Of a stretch of DNA of 64,000 nucleotides, positions 12,971 to 24,226 are shown in pieces. Origin of the DNA: Cichorium intybus (taxonomy: Eukaryota; Streptophyta; Magnoliopsida; Asterales; Asteraceae); contig CM042012.1 of assembly GCA_023525715.1 (NCBI GenBank), forward strand, positions 41,397,528 through 41,461,527, read 5' to 3'. The position numbers were made by a program, and so were the translations under genes. Numbering within the stretch: position 1 is the stretch's first letter; the number at the start of each line of letters is the position of its first letter. The notes beneath the pieces were generated by a model, which made no database searches, had not been told where the DNA came from, and worked only from the letters and a program-made list of their open reading frames with translations.

Positions 12971-14028
12971 TCTATGACTTTAATTTATCTTCTGATTAAT
13001 AAACAACTTGCAGCTTCCAAGAAACTGCTGCCGAACTCTGACCTAGTCAGTTCTGTCCATAGATAAGTGATCATATGATCCTTCATCCAACAAGATATTT
13101 TCAGACACGAGACATGGATTGAGATCAATCTCTGTCCGATACTCTGTTTCCCGATTTCCGATTCTGCTTATAACTTTCGGACTTCTAATTGAACACATCA
13201 ATTTAGTCCAGGCTGGCTAGCACTTTAGTCAACTTCAAAATCATCGAGCGGCCTACAGATATCTGTTTCCCACCAGGGTCACGGAATGAATAAGCTTCGA
13301 CTCATATGATTGTGTCTTTTACTTATCAAATCGTACACAACAATGCGTTTTGTAACATCGAGTTACCGATGCGTTTTCGCATTATCAATGCACAACTGAC
13401 TCGTGAATTTCAACTCATATGTCTCCGCTTCAATATCCTACGATATTATCGTCTCAACATTGCTCGTGATGTAATCCATGAAGCAATCTATTGAGCGTGG
13501 GTTTATCCAATACTCAAATCTCTATTTCTAAGCACTCATGAATGTTGTAGCAGTCTTACCGCAATGTCTAACTCCTTAGACAATCTACAAACCAATTCAC
13601 GACAGTCTTCGTTCATACTTACTCCCGAAAAGTATGAGTGATTATGGACTTTTGAATAATCAAATTATTCAGGAAGTGAAACATGCAAAATTGAAACATA
13701 AAATCTGACTGGCGGCTACTCTTGCCTAATTACCAAGTCTCCACGAGGTAATCACCAAGTCGGATTTTACATAAAACTATTATCGGTTTCTAGATTCCTT
13801 TTAAACTATTTAATTCGTGTTATGTATCTATGTCTACTTGACCTTTCACTCTTTCTATGTATTCAAATGTTATACACTAATACACTTCATCTGATCGGAT
13901 ATCCTTCCGATGATATTTCAATTTTGGTCATACTGTCATTCTCACTAACAACTCCATTCTATGTACTGTGACTTTCCATGGTTCTCGGGATCTTAAGTTC
14001 ACATGACTGCAACCTAAGACTATTTCCA

Positions 14029-14074
14029 GGTGTTACGATGTGCCGGTGAGCCACACGCGCTCCATCGGAATGCC
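14029..14074. other. conserved-core hairpin B3
   Basis: CGATG/CATCG plus GGTGTT/AATGCC (two G-T pairs) close the core TGCCGGTGAGCCACACGCGCTC (14041-14062). The core matches those at 7047 and 17857; the stem does not. Confidence 0.65.
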
Positions 14075-14506
14075 AACGAAATTCTTTAACCATTAAGTCC
14101 TTATTTGAAAACTCTTCTCAAATTGTTATCAACATTCACCCCAATCATTTTCCAATGATTTCTCACGTATGCACAAAATCCATTTAGTATTCTCAGCCAG
14201 GTCATATCCTGAATCTGACTCACTATGCTCTAAGTGTTAAGTCATCAAGACATGTTCATGACACTTCTGATCGATCCAAGAAACTTGTTGGATTCGATCT
14301 AGTCCTATTCCAAACTCTTTTGGAATCTTAGGATTACTTATAATCCTTGTGTCACGACTTTTAATAACTACATCCTTTCAGAGACTTTTTCTCATGCATC
14401 TTGAATCTTATCAAGATCATGCTTACTATGGCCAGTTCTATACTGATGACAACATCTATCTGATATATGTCAATGGATTATGTAAGTATGCTGCACCTTC
14501 TTTATA

Positions 14507-14588
14507 TGCCAAATCATTACACTTTGCAATGATAGGAAACTCTTTTCCTAAGCTATGCATCTTGAGTCTCATCAAGATCATTTTGGCA
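14507..14588. other. cloverleaf-like inverted-repeat cluster
   Basis: TGCCAAA (14507-14513) pairs with TTTGGCA (14582-14588) and encloses three arms in order: ATCATT/AATGAT, AGGAAA/TTTCCT and ATCTTGA/TCAAGAT. This makes a four-way junction of 82 nt. It is not a tRNA gene: box A and box B words and an acceptor end are missing. Confidence 0.6.
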
Positions 14589-14967
14589 GAGTTTCGATCT
14601 ATCTCATAGATGTTTATAACCACCTGAGCATGCCGTATCTCTATTAAGTCTTTCACAGCGATCCGTCTCTTAACACCAAGTCATTACACTTTGTAATGAA
14701 AAGAGACGTTTCCTAGAAACATTATGCAACACACATATGGAGATAGTAGATAACAACGACACTCCCACTGGCTTTGACACGGTTATGGACTATTCACAAA
14801 ATCCAGAACTTTTGGCACATTTTGAGAATCTAAACCTTTCTGAAATCTTAACGGATATCTTTCAGCCCTTTCTCAAAATCCAATCCTTTGGCATATTTTG
14901 AGAATCTGAATATCCTTTCTTGCGAGATGCCCGCGGGGAAATCCCGGGCCCAAGTACCTTTATACTG

Positions 14968-15038
14968 GCATATTCTTTGTGAGTCCCTATTAGTGTGCCG
15001 GTGATCCACACGTGCTCCACTAACGACTTACAATATGC
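14968..15038. other. conserved-core hairpin B4
   Basis: Arms GCATATT/AATATGC, TTGTGAGTC/GACTTACAA (one G-T pair) and TTAGTG/CACTAA close the core TGCCGGTGATCCACACGTGCTC starting at 14995. Confidence 0.7.
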
Positions 15039-16162
15039 AGTATCCTTTCAGATTTCATCTTCTATTGAGAGTGCTTCTCTCGAAATCAATTACTTGACTC
15101 TGAGTATCGTCTCACTCAACCAGATGTTCTGAAGGTACGTTTATGTCCATGTTGGTTTCTTTTGATGATTACTCCCACTGGTTTTAAGACCAGTTGTAAA
15201 ATCAATCAAACTGTCAAATAGACTGTATCTCGTCCTAAAGTTCTCTTAATTGGCAGCAACTGGGCTCACCAATGCTTCCAAGTAGTCGGATTGAAAATCC
15301 GTACCAACTATAGTGTTTTACCACTAATCGGTATGTCACCCTGATCATAACTACTTATGATGGTGATCAGTACTACTGGTCAAGAGAAGATAATGTCAGA
15401 ATTTTAAGACAAAAAACTGATTTCTGCTCTAAGCCTAGAGATGACTAAAGGTTATTTCACTTGGCTAATCCTGAACTAATTCAGGACTGTCCCAACTCCC
15501 ACTGTTTCCTTAGAACATGAGTTCTTTCTAAAAGAGCTCTTTCTCTTCCAGGTACAGCGGGATAGCCAGTGAAAACGACATTTCTGATTAGGTTCGGGCT
15601 AGTCATGAGGTTCGGACGAACACTACAAGACCCTGGACCTTTAATGTACAAGTGGGACAATCCTAGCTTTACATTTCAGACAGTGTCTGCAAAACCTACT
15701 TAGTCAAAGGATGTGGTTGGAATATGGTTTATATGGTCTGACTGGTATAGTGTTTAATTTATGGTAAACTAATTGGCAATGTATCTCATACATAGAGGAT
15801 CGAACTGTTTCGACCAATGCTCCATCATCTTCCCTAAGACACATTATAACTATTAATGTTCTTGGAAGAGAATAACTGTGAAACATTTTCCCAGTTTATG
15901 TTGTCACTCAGGTTCTGTGGATGTCGTACTTCCTTTGAAGTCCTTGAACTGTTCAAGGTTTCAATCCAATCGCTTATTCTGATAAGCGAAGTCATATTCG
16001 TCATACCGAATGACAAATATTGCAAAGTACAAACAATTGTGTTCTATTTGAAGATTCGAGCAACACACAACAACTGATGTGTTCGTTGCTCCTAATCTCA
16101 ATTTCTTTTACATCTCTATGTAAACTTATGACTTTGTTAATTTTGTTCAAGACTTACAATCT

Positions 16163-16408
16163 TCAGTTGACTCTAAGTCAACTGATTCCAAAATCCCATC
16201 CTTTGGATCTTTGGGTGATTTATTTCTTGCCACATGTGCTTTATAAAGAACTTAATCATCATCTGATACTAAGTCAAATGATTCCAAAGTCCTGTCCAAC
16301 TGGATTTTTGGTTGATTCATTTCTTTACACATTTAGAACTCAATTCATCATGTGACTCTAAGTCAAATGATTCCAAAGTCCTATCCAACTGGACCTTTGG
16401 TTGAATCG
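16163..16408. repeat. three tandem double-hairpin units
   Basis: Three units of about 65 bp spaced about 93 bp apart (16163, 16256, 16345). Each has a first hairpin of TGACTctaAGTCA type and a second of CCAAAGTCC...GGA..TTTGG type with the loop TCCAACT. The first hairpin of unit 1, CAGTTGACTctaAGTCAACTG, is perfect. Confidence 0.65.
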
Positions 16409-16783
16409 ATTCTTATAACATTTATTTTAACAATCATAAAGGGACACAATTCCAAAAATCCAAACACTTTGGATGCATCCAACATTCAAGTTATTACTAA
16501 TTATGCATTCAACATAATCGTACAACATTTCAAGGATATTTCAAACAACATGTGTTAAAAGAAAATCGACAATTTTATTAAAACAAAATCCTTGAACAAT
16601 GTATCATATGATAGACAATGTCATACGCATCTAATAAGCTAATAACATTATTTCAATATCTAACTAAACTTCAAAACTGCATGAGCCGGAAATCCAAAAG
16701 TGCTCCTATGCGCCAATGTCCCGTACCTTACTCATTCCCTACATACAAACCAAAATGTGACTATCACATTATGCATCAAGGAA

Positions 16784-17520
16784 TTATGGAACAGGAGCGT
16801 CATCCAATCTTTCCGCGACTGTATCCGATTTTGTGGATTCCCAGCTCAAGACATATCCAGACGATCTGGATCGTTTCTTGCTGCGTCTTTCCACTGGACT
16901 TAATCCAGAAGTAGCTGAACCATTAGAGTTATGCCTGTCCAAGAGTGACTCGTATAAAGTCAACAGTGAACGCATTTCCATTAAGGTCTTTTTCTGGTCT
17001 TCCTTTCTATACGTCTGAATGAACAGATCGTACTTACTGGTCAGTGAAGTGAGTAGAGTGTTAACACTCGACTCCTGACTCATGGAATAACCAAGTTTGT
17101 ACAATTCGCCTATGTACGCCTATGTACAATTCGCCTATGTACACTTCAATCTGAAGAACATGCGAATCGGAACATTTCCTCAACCTATTGCATTAACTCA
17201 TATGGCCCCAAGGGTTCAAAATCCTTGCGGAACTCGGGGTCAATGGTCAACAGCATGAGGTCACGAATCTTTTCGGATTCATCAACTGACAAGTTATGCT
17301 TATCATAAAGGCTCTTTATGATGACATGTTCCGGTAGAACCGGGATCGGATACTCGGTGAGATGAAGCTTGCCCGCAATGACGAGAACCATTCTCCAATT
17401 GCGAAGCCATTCTTTACAGTTAAGGCCAGTCAGCTTTTCCATATTTAGCAGATGCTTTCTGATGCTCTCAGAAATAGGTGAAGGAGGAGAGGGAGGAGAA
17501 TATACACTTGGTTCAGACAT
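16784..17520 (-). pseudogene. gag relic of LARD-like element (copy B)
   Basis: An ATG at 17520 opens a frame beginning MSEPSVYSPP that runs 111 codons to 17185; a second stretch at 17104-16784 continues in another frame. Together they resemble the N-terminal half of a copia Gag (UBN2-type): a KLTGLNCKEWLRNWRMVL segment of the KL-G-N-W-W type, then LGYSMSQESSVNTLLTSL and a KTLMEMRSLL segment. At least one frameshift and a short tandem duplication (near 17105-17140, CCTATGTACA repeated) break it. No zinc knuckle is seen. Capsid-like function is lost. Confidence 0.65.
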
Positions 17521-17837
17521 CTACAATAAACAAAATTTTATTAGTTTAATTAACCCTTTTAAATAATTACCCAATATATTATTTATTAAGGCTAGGACCC
17601 AAAATACCCCAACTATGATGTGAAGAGGGATGCCGTAATCACAACATAATGGTCATTAAGGTAGATAATACACTTATCAATTTCATCTTATGAAATTCCT
17701 AGATCTGTTGAGACACATTGAACTATTCAATGGCATGTTTAGTCTCGGATGTGCCCCACTGTTTGTGACTGGGATGCCGAGGATCACAAACCGGGTGTGA
17801 ATAACCATGCAAATTAGCTTGGTACTCTCGAAGTCAA

Positions 17838-17893
17838 TTGTCATCTCTAATTAACGTGCCGGTTAACCACACACGCTCCGTTAATAATGACAA
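17838..17893. other. conserved-core hairpin B1
   Basis: Counterpart of A1 (7028-7083), same stem and core with GGTTAACC in the loop. Confidence 0.7.
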
Positions 17894-17905
17894 AATCGAG
17901 AAACC

Positions 17906-17983
17906 CATTGCAAGTCTTTGCGGACCCCAGTTGGCGTGCCGGTAAACCACACACACTCCACCAACGTTCCACAAAGTGCAATG
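17906..17983. other. conserved-core hairpin B2
   Basis: Counterpart of A2. Inner stem GTTGGCG/CACCAAC and middle stem TTTGCGGA/TCCACAAA. Relative to A2, an A-T pair became G-C on both sides in each stem. Confidence 0.7.
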
Positions 17984-18130
17984 TGCAATTACATGGATTA
18001 GCACCAATTCACATTTTTTAACCTAAAGTAACTAGATTGGGTTTTGTTCAAGGTTCTAGTACTTTCAATTATAGCATTATACTTTTAAAAGGCTTAGCGG
18101 TTCTATCAAACTCGTTCAGCTAACGACACT

Positions 18131-18212
18131 CGACTGACCAGGAGAGCGGTGGGTAAGAGTGGATACCCATTACAGTAACATTTTATAGTCAGTCGCCTTA
18201 TACCCTCTTTAG
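18131..18212. other. multibranch inverted repeat (copy B)
   Basis: CGACTGAC (18131-18138) pairs with GTCAGTCG (18188-18195), as in copy A at 7320-7384. Confidence 0.55.
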
Positions 18213-18750
18213 AGGACAGTTTTGTGAATGAGGCCTACTAACGGTAAGACTAACCTTTTAATCTTATATATAAATATTAACTTTTAATCATAAATATATA
18301 AGATATATTTTAATCTCATTAAAATATTTTAGAATTAATTTATTCAGAATTTTTGCTAATTTTAATCTATTTTTCGAAAATTTAAATCAATTCTTTAAGC
18401 TGATTTAATTTATCTTTTAATTAACAATTAATTAAATCTAAGATAGATATTAAGAAATTAATCAAATTAATTTTTCTATCTAGGCCCTTACATGGTTCGA
18501 AAATTACAAGCCAAAAATAAGAGTTCTAGTTATTTAATTAATCCAATCAATTACCAAAATAACAACCTACTTATAAAAGGCAAGTAAATCAAGCAAATAA
18601 GGGGGACCATGGAGCTTGGCGGCTAGGGTTAGGAAACCCTAGCCTTGGCAACGATTTTGGCCTCCACACAAGGGGTTATTTTCGATTTCCCCTCATGAAA
18701 ACATAAACAGTTTATGCAATATTATATCAAACATAAGAAAACAAGCCTTT

Positions 18751-18762
18751 GCTCTGATACCA
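18751..18762 (-). promoter_or_regulatory. primer-binding site (tRNA-iMet type)
   Basis: Reverse complement of TGGTATCAGAGC, one base from the LTR end. Confidence 0.92.
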
Positions 18763-18763
18763 C

Positions 18764-19531
18764 TGAAGGGTTTTCTATGCAATCAATGAACAAATAATTC
18801 CTATGGTTCACATGCAACCCTAGAAAGATCTATGTTTTATTCTATGAAGATAATAAACTAAAAACCTAAAGGAACAATTATTTGTAAAGATCAAAACTGA
18901 GAAAACCAACCTTTTGATCTTATGATCCTTGAAGCTAGCAGCACAAGTGTCCTGCCTCAAATGGTGTCACACCCAAAGCAATGGAGAAGACAGTCCAGCA
19001 GAGTAACCACAATGAGAAAAAGCGTGAATTATGAGGAGCCAGAGGGTTCCTTTTATAGCCTTCTAGGGTTACACCTAAAACCCTAAGGAGCCTCCAAGTG
19101 GGCAAGCCTGTTGACCACTTGGACCAGATCCCTAAACCCTAATTAGGGTTTTCGCCAACCCTAGAGAAGCCTCCAAGGGTGGCGCCACTTTTGGCCCCTG
19201 GACTTCTCTTTGCCAGTTATTCAACTATTGAATAAATACAAACCAGTCCTCACACTTTTAATTAATTAATTTAATCACTAAATTAAATCCAATTAATTCT
19301 AGATTAAATCTCAATTAATCATTATAGTTTCTAATTAATATATTAACACTTAAATATATTAATAAACCATTTAATTAATTCTATTGATTTATTACATAAT
19401 TAATAAATCAACCTTTTACTCTACTGAACTCTATCCTGACCTCCAGCTATGAGGGCAACCCAAATGGACTTTGCTTCAATTAACAAGATAAATATAAATA
19501 TAAAGTCATGGCTTAGACACCTAATCCAACA
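18764..19531 (-). repeat. 5' LTR of LARD-like element (copy B)
   Basis: 768 bp; minus-strand ends TGTTGGATT and CCCTTCA. TATA box CTATAAAAG near 19050-19058 on the minus strand. The target duplication ATATC follows at 19532-19536. Confidence 0.9.
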
Positions 19532-19536
19532 ATATC

Positions 19537-19860
19537 ACCATAGTCTAAATCAAATTCCCAACACCCACAATCATCTCAATAACATCTATCTCAAAGATGT
19601 ATAAATCAAAAGAGGAAAAAGGAGTATAACGGTAAATATCAACTCTATATATACTGAAACCCCCAAATCCGCGGTTCTACTTATTCAACCATAGGAACTC
19701 GACAATAATCACACCAATAGCTCAAAAGACATCCACTAACAATCTACTAACAACGTATTTAACAAATTATAGCCAAATCACGAAAATTGAAGCTAGGGCT
19801 TCAAAACCCTAAAAACGAAGAAATCACTCACCTCGACGAATTACCCTTGTACTCACACTT
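19537..19860 (-). repeat. old gypsy-type LTR, second half
   Basis: Continues the LTR broken at 12185. On the minus strand it reads through a GAGTGATTTCTTCG...AGGGTTTTGAAGCCCTA region that resembles a transcribed leader, similar in kind to 56218-56330. The outer boundary with the Athila-like relic is not sharp; 19860 is my estimate. Confidence 0.4.
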
Positions 19861-21344
19861 TTCAATAAAATTATTTATGCCATAAAACTTTCTGTGTATG
19901 TTACTTATACTGCACTGGTATTTATCTTTGAATTTCAACCTTAGTACCTTTGGAACTCACGAATTTCTATGGAACTCTTGATTACAAATTTTCGACTTAG
20001 GATTGTACAGAGTCTACTCATTCAAATTCCATAAGCCATTAAGAAAATTCCATGGCTTTCTATAATATCCGTGTAACGAGCTTTCAACAACAATATCCCA
20101 AACCAGATGATCTTAGTTAATGAGGTGCTTGAGTGCTCGAGGGCCACCATTTTTTCGAGTTTACCGGCTCGAGTACCATAAGCCACTGATTGAACTTTTC
20201 CGTCTGAATCCCAATCTTATGCTACATCTTATACTGCTAACATTTTACTCGTTTTTGCACAAGTATTAATTTTTTAGTGACAACATAAGTTTCGTACATT
20301 TTTTATTCTGAAAATCTAACTCGACCTATTATAACTAAGACTTAGCCATGCTTACAACTAAAATGATATTTATTAAAAAATACCGTGTGCTAATAAATTT
20401 TCAAGGGGTTTATTCCATTAACAATGCAAAACCATGTTGTTATTTTCACTCCCTTTATTTGCTATCTTACATTTCAAAATTTTAATCAGCCACCTATGAC
20501 TTATAACTCAATTTCTATTTTGTCTACTATCTCACAAATTTTTGGAAAAATGTTAAATTTTTTTTTTTTAAATTTTGGCTAATTAAAAGACACTTTTTCG
20601 ACCATCCCCCCATGTTTAATACATTCAATGTCCCTATTGTATATATAAAAGAAAAGAAAACATGGGAGAAAAAAGTTAACTCCCCTGGGATAAAACGACG
20701 AACAATGTTTGGTGACGCAGAGTCGTGATATTCAGAATCCGTGAATAGAACATGAGTGACCCTTATTCCTGTCCTTGTGACAACAGTCGTCTAGAGACCA
20801 ATTCCACTAAGCTCCACAATGGATCAAAGTTTATGAGTATGAGACATTAGAACACATAGGACATAAAACACAGTGTAGGGGTACAATGACCTCACACTTG
20901 TTTGGATGTCAATCTCTCACAAGTGGCAATGTTTCCTCACAAGTTATAAGACGTGCTCAAGTCGGGATCAGATTACTCGTTTGTTCCTTAATATGGCTAC
21001 ATCGTGAGAATATACATTCATACATAACAAAGCATCATCTCATATAAACATCATGATAATAAGTTACAATAAGAAGTTCAAAGCATGAAAAGAAAATCTA
21101 AAAGTACAAACACATATCATTGCTCATCATCATCAGCGTCTTGGGTCCTGGACCAACCAACACCATCTAACCCAATGGACGGAAAGGTGTATACAGGAGC
21201 CATACCTCTATAGGATAACATCTAGATACGTGTTTCAGAGATCCACCGAAGTTGGTCCGGCATCACTGCCTATGTGGACATAACCCTGGCGTGATTAGCA
21301 ATTAGGTCACGTAATGTGGTCTGGACGTCCATCGGCGTAGGTAC

Positions 21345-22430
21345 CTAATGCTCAATCCTCGACTCGACCCTCCTATGTTGCTGAGGTCTCTCCTGGATTG
21401 GCTCTTCTGCGTTCATTGCCTCTATCTCCTCATCAGCACCCATATCCTCATCTCCTGCCACTGGTGTCACACCAACTGCCCCATTAGCTACAACAACATA
21501 GCGGCCAACATCAGAGGGTATGACTACCCGCATCACCTCTAAGTAGGCGGCCCCTATCGATCGTGGTTGGTAAGGAGTCATCGACCTCATCACCTCAGGT
21601 GTCAGGATGTTGTAAGAGATGGACAGTCACATAATGTAGTGTCCTCCAGTCAATCGATTGGCTGATCTTGATCCCTTGCCTTTGGTCACAATGTAATCTG
21701 TTAGTATGTAGGGTAGATGCACGAATCGATGAGACCAGTGAGAGCCAACAAGTAGAACATGTCTGCTGTAGGGACCTTCTAACCACCCTTGTAGTGACCG
21801 ACAGTGCACACAATAATGCGATAGAGTAGTTGGTGGATCGGCGAGCAAATCATATGCTCTCGAGAGGTTGTTGGGGAATACTGAGTAGCATTGATCTAGG
21901 CCCAAGTGGCCTTATCCTGTACACCCTTTGGCGAATGTAGATGAGAAGCGATGAGGAATGGAAGAAATTGCAAACTGGAAGCCTCCTCGCGGGTATAGAT
22001 GGCAGCCCACCATGCAAACTCAGTCATGGGGAACTCCCTGCTCACGCCGCCTAGTCTGAACTGGATCATCTGCTGGGATAGATCCCTGACGACTAGTCAA
22101 GCCTGCATGTGGAGTAGAACTCCAACATCGAGTCCTTGTAACATATTTCTCCAGTAGGAATAAGGCAGTCCCATCTGCGACAGGTGAACCGATGGTCCCC
22201 GTCAGTACTGGTCTAGGGCCAGATCAGATGATAATCCAGTCGTGGAGTGATGTCGACAGCTAATGTAAAATCCAGGTCTAATGAAGGCGCTATCTCGATA
22301 TCCCTAGCTTCAAGTCCAGCCAATCGCTCCTGGTACCATCTTGATCCTTCCAGCACCGCAGGGAACTAGAGGAACTCGTGTCGAGGTAAATCAGTTAATG
22401 AAATAACTGGTCGGGTGCGTCTTGGTGCCA
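21345..22430 (-). pseudogene. Athila ORF1-like (env-position) gene, decayed
   Basis: Fragments in two or three minus-strand frames (21905-21627, 21813-21595, 21593-21345) line up with the ORF1-like gene at 47744-48912. Shared words are HYCVH near an SHRFVHLPY segment, then NRLTGGHYI, the counterpart of SPLARGHYITR at the C-terminal third. Many frameshifts and stops. The function of this plant gypsy protein family is not known; it occupies the place of env downstream of gag-pol. Confidence 0.5.
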
Positions 22431-22489
22431 TCTGCAAAAACAGTCACGGGTGCAAGGATGGTGAATAATGATAATTTTCAATGTTAGGC

Positions 22490-23066
22490 CCCAGAGCAGA
22501 TAGCGTTGATATATCAGTAGATAAAGTTGCTATATATGATATTCATAGATAACGTCGTTATCCATCATCAATAACGGCACTATTGATGAATACTCTGAAG
22601 CCAAACTTAGAATTGGACCTGTTATCCACAATCAATCCACCCAAATGACCCAGTAAGTTGTAACTAAGTTTCTAAGTCCAATTGAAAATAAAACACAAGA
22701 AAGACCATGATTGGGTGTTAAACCCTTAGGTCGGGAACAAACCCCGATCGGATGTTTACCGACTGATTTTAAAACTTAATTGACACATCTAGGAGTCAAT
22801 CAAGAGTAGGACACATACCAGAACAACTGAGTGTATGAGTATTCAAGAAAAATTGCATGGGATCGGGTTGCTGGAGAAGGATGGTGTCGCTAATTCGCGT
22901 TAAGTATTGAAAAGGGGAAAGTAAACTAGGTTAAAGTAAATATGGATTACCCGATGTTAGCGGTGCAATCCAGGCCTGTTAGCGGCGCTAGTGCAAGACC
23001 AAGTTCTCATCGTGTTGGGTCATAGGATAGCGTCGCTATGTGTAAAAGGTAGCGGCACTATCTTAC
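22490..23066 (-). other. GC-rich doublet region in Athila-like relic
   Basis: Several near-palindromic words of type TAGCGNCGCTA occur in pairs: GATAACGTCGTTATC (near 22547), TTAGCGGCGCTAG (near 22979), ATAGCGTCGCTAT followed by TAGCGGCACTATC (23027-23066). No coding frame. Confidence 0.45.
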
Positions 23067-23523
23067 CTGCTTACATTTTTAAACTTTCCTTTTCGTTTAG
23101 TTACTTCCTGCACCACCCCACAATTGGGCTATACCATGCCCCTCTTAACAATCAATGATAAGTAGTGATAGTTCAAACAAGAAGTAAAAGAAAAAGCCTC
23201 AACAAAATAAATGAGCGAAAAATAAATTGTCTTTAAAACTTATTCAAAACCATGGGGCTGCCTTCCGGGAGCACTTCTTTCTTCATGTCTTTTAGTTGGA
23301 GCTTTTGCATTATTTTAGCCAGCATCTGGAGGGATTCTAGCTCTGCTTGGGAGCATCTCTTGAGGTTTTCATGCTAAAATTTGTGCCAAATGACTAACTT
23401 GCTCTTCAATTCTCAATATTAACTCGTGCTACTTTCGCAATAATGCATTAGTGCTGACTTCCTTCTTTTTGACAAATTCCTCGAGCCCCTTATGCCCATT
23501 CTCTGATGTCTTTGTGATCTACA

Positions 23524-24226
23524 TCAACAATTCCTCCAATTGCAGTTCTCGATCTTGCATCCTCCATTCTTAGGCTTCTCGCGGTTTGGAATAGTTTCGC
23601 TGATAATGCTCATGCATCCTTTTGAATTGTTCATCCCGATTGACATAAACGAGATTTTCCCTATCATCGAAATGCTTGGTTCTTGGGAAATTATGGAATT
23701 CATGCCCTTCGATATTTTCGAATCGAGAACACTCAGGATCAAGTGGTGTGTTAGAAAAAGCACTAAAAATATTTAACCTCAATCTTTTATTAGCAAATGC
23801 AATGTCCATAGCTGCTGTCTAAAAATTGATTTGGGAGTTTCTTCTTGCTAGGAATTTTCGCCTTAGGATGAGATGCATTCTCGTAAAATCAAGCACTAGG
23901 AACTCCACTAGGTAGTAGAAATATTCTACTTTAATGATTATATCGGTTATTATTCCACACGAGACCTTGGTTGATTTGTCTGCTAGTTGCAAAATTATCT
24001 TAGTTCCAACTTGCCTACTTCGTGTTTATCATACAAGTATCCTGGAAGAATGTTTACACTGGCTCCAAGATCTACAAGTGCCTTGTTGATTGTAACGTCA
24101 CCCAAAGTAACATTAATCAAGGGTATCCCTGGATCCTTGAGTTTGGGTGGAAGGGAATTGGGTAGAATAAAGATTGCTTGTGCAGTAAATCTAATCCTTT
24201 TGGGTTTGTGATTTCCTTTTTGAATG
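23524..24226 (-). pseudogene. Athila-like aspartic protease relic
   Basis: Read on the minus strand from 24221 down, the sequence encodes words typical of Athila-type protease: LPPKLKDPGIP, then ALVDLGASVNILP with the catalytic-type D codon at 24070-24072, then LQLADKSTK. The frame is broken by stops and shifts. After about 23809 it passes into MDIAFANKRLRLNIF and a charged, possibly coiled stretch, with no RT, so pol was deleted. Plant Athila proteases commonly have DLGAS rather than DTGAS, so that change need not be damage. The N-terminal side continues across the copia insertion at 34813. Confidence 0.6.
24222..24226. repeat. target-site duplication GAATG (left)
   Basis: GAATG also follows the element at 34813-34817; this fixes both element ends. 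Confidence 0.9.

Larger units (their letters stand above)
12971..16433 (-). other. structured non-coding interior of LARD-like element
   Basis: About 3.5 kb without a real reading frame; all open stretches are under about 110 codons and unlike known proteins. It is rich in short inverted repeats, for example TCCTATTCCAAA/TTTGGAATcttAGGA (14303-14333), CATGCATCTTGA/TCAAGATCATG (14393-14421), TTCTCAAAA/TTTTGAGAA (near 14872-14905) and a 9-bp perfect pair at 16163-16183. Individual items are listed separately. Confidence 0.65.
12186..19531 (-). mobile_element. LARD-like non-autonomous LTR element (copy B, complete)
   Basis: Complete 7.3 kb minus-strand element with two LTRs of 767-768 bp, primer site, gag relic, polypurine tract and a 5-bp target duplication (ATATC). 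The LTRs differ by a few per cent, so the insertion is not recent. Between the gag relic and the polypurine tract (12971-16600) I find no protease, integrase or RT frame on either strand. Instead the sequence is crowded with short inverted repeats. This fits the LARD concept: long, non-coding, conserved interiors that use the proteins of another element. The partner is unknown; the primer site and gag relic point to copia. Confidence 0.88.
19861..24226 (-). mobile_element. old Athila-like gypsy relic, left part
   Basis: Minus-strand relic that continues at 34813-35142 beyond the inserted copia element. In sense order it shows gag/protease remnants (35142 to 23830), the motif GCTCCCGGAAGGCAGCCC (near 23265-23281; compare TTGTTGGGAGGCAACCCA at 47020-47037), GC-rich doublets (22490-23066), an ORF1-like gene and a 3' non-coding stretch (19870-20900) matching 62460-63010 and 49290-49790. 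RT and integrase are missing between protease and ORF1. No LTR was recognised. Confidence 0.65.

Noticed and set aside
14507..14588. tRNA gene
   Set aside because: The cloverleaf lacks box A, box B, anticodon-arm conservation and an acceptor stem of tRNA type.
15704..16025. Minus-strand frames of 60-63 aa as pol fragments of the LARD-like element
   Set aside because: I could not match them to integrase or RT motifs and they overlap hairpin-rich sequence.
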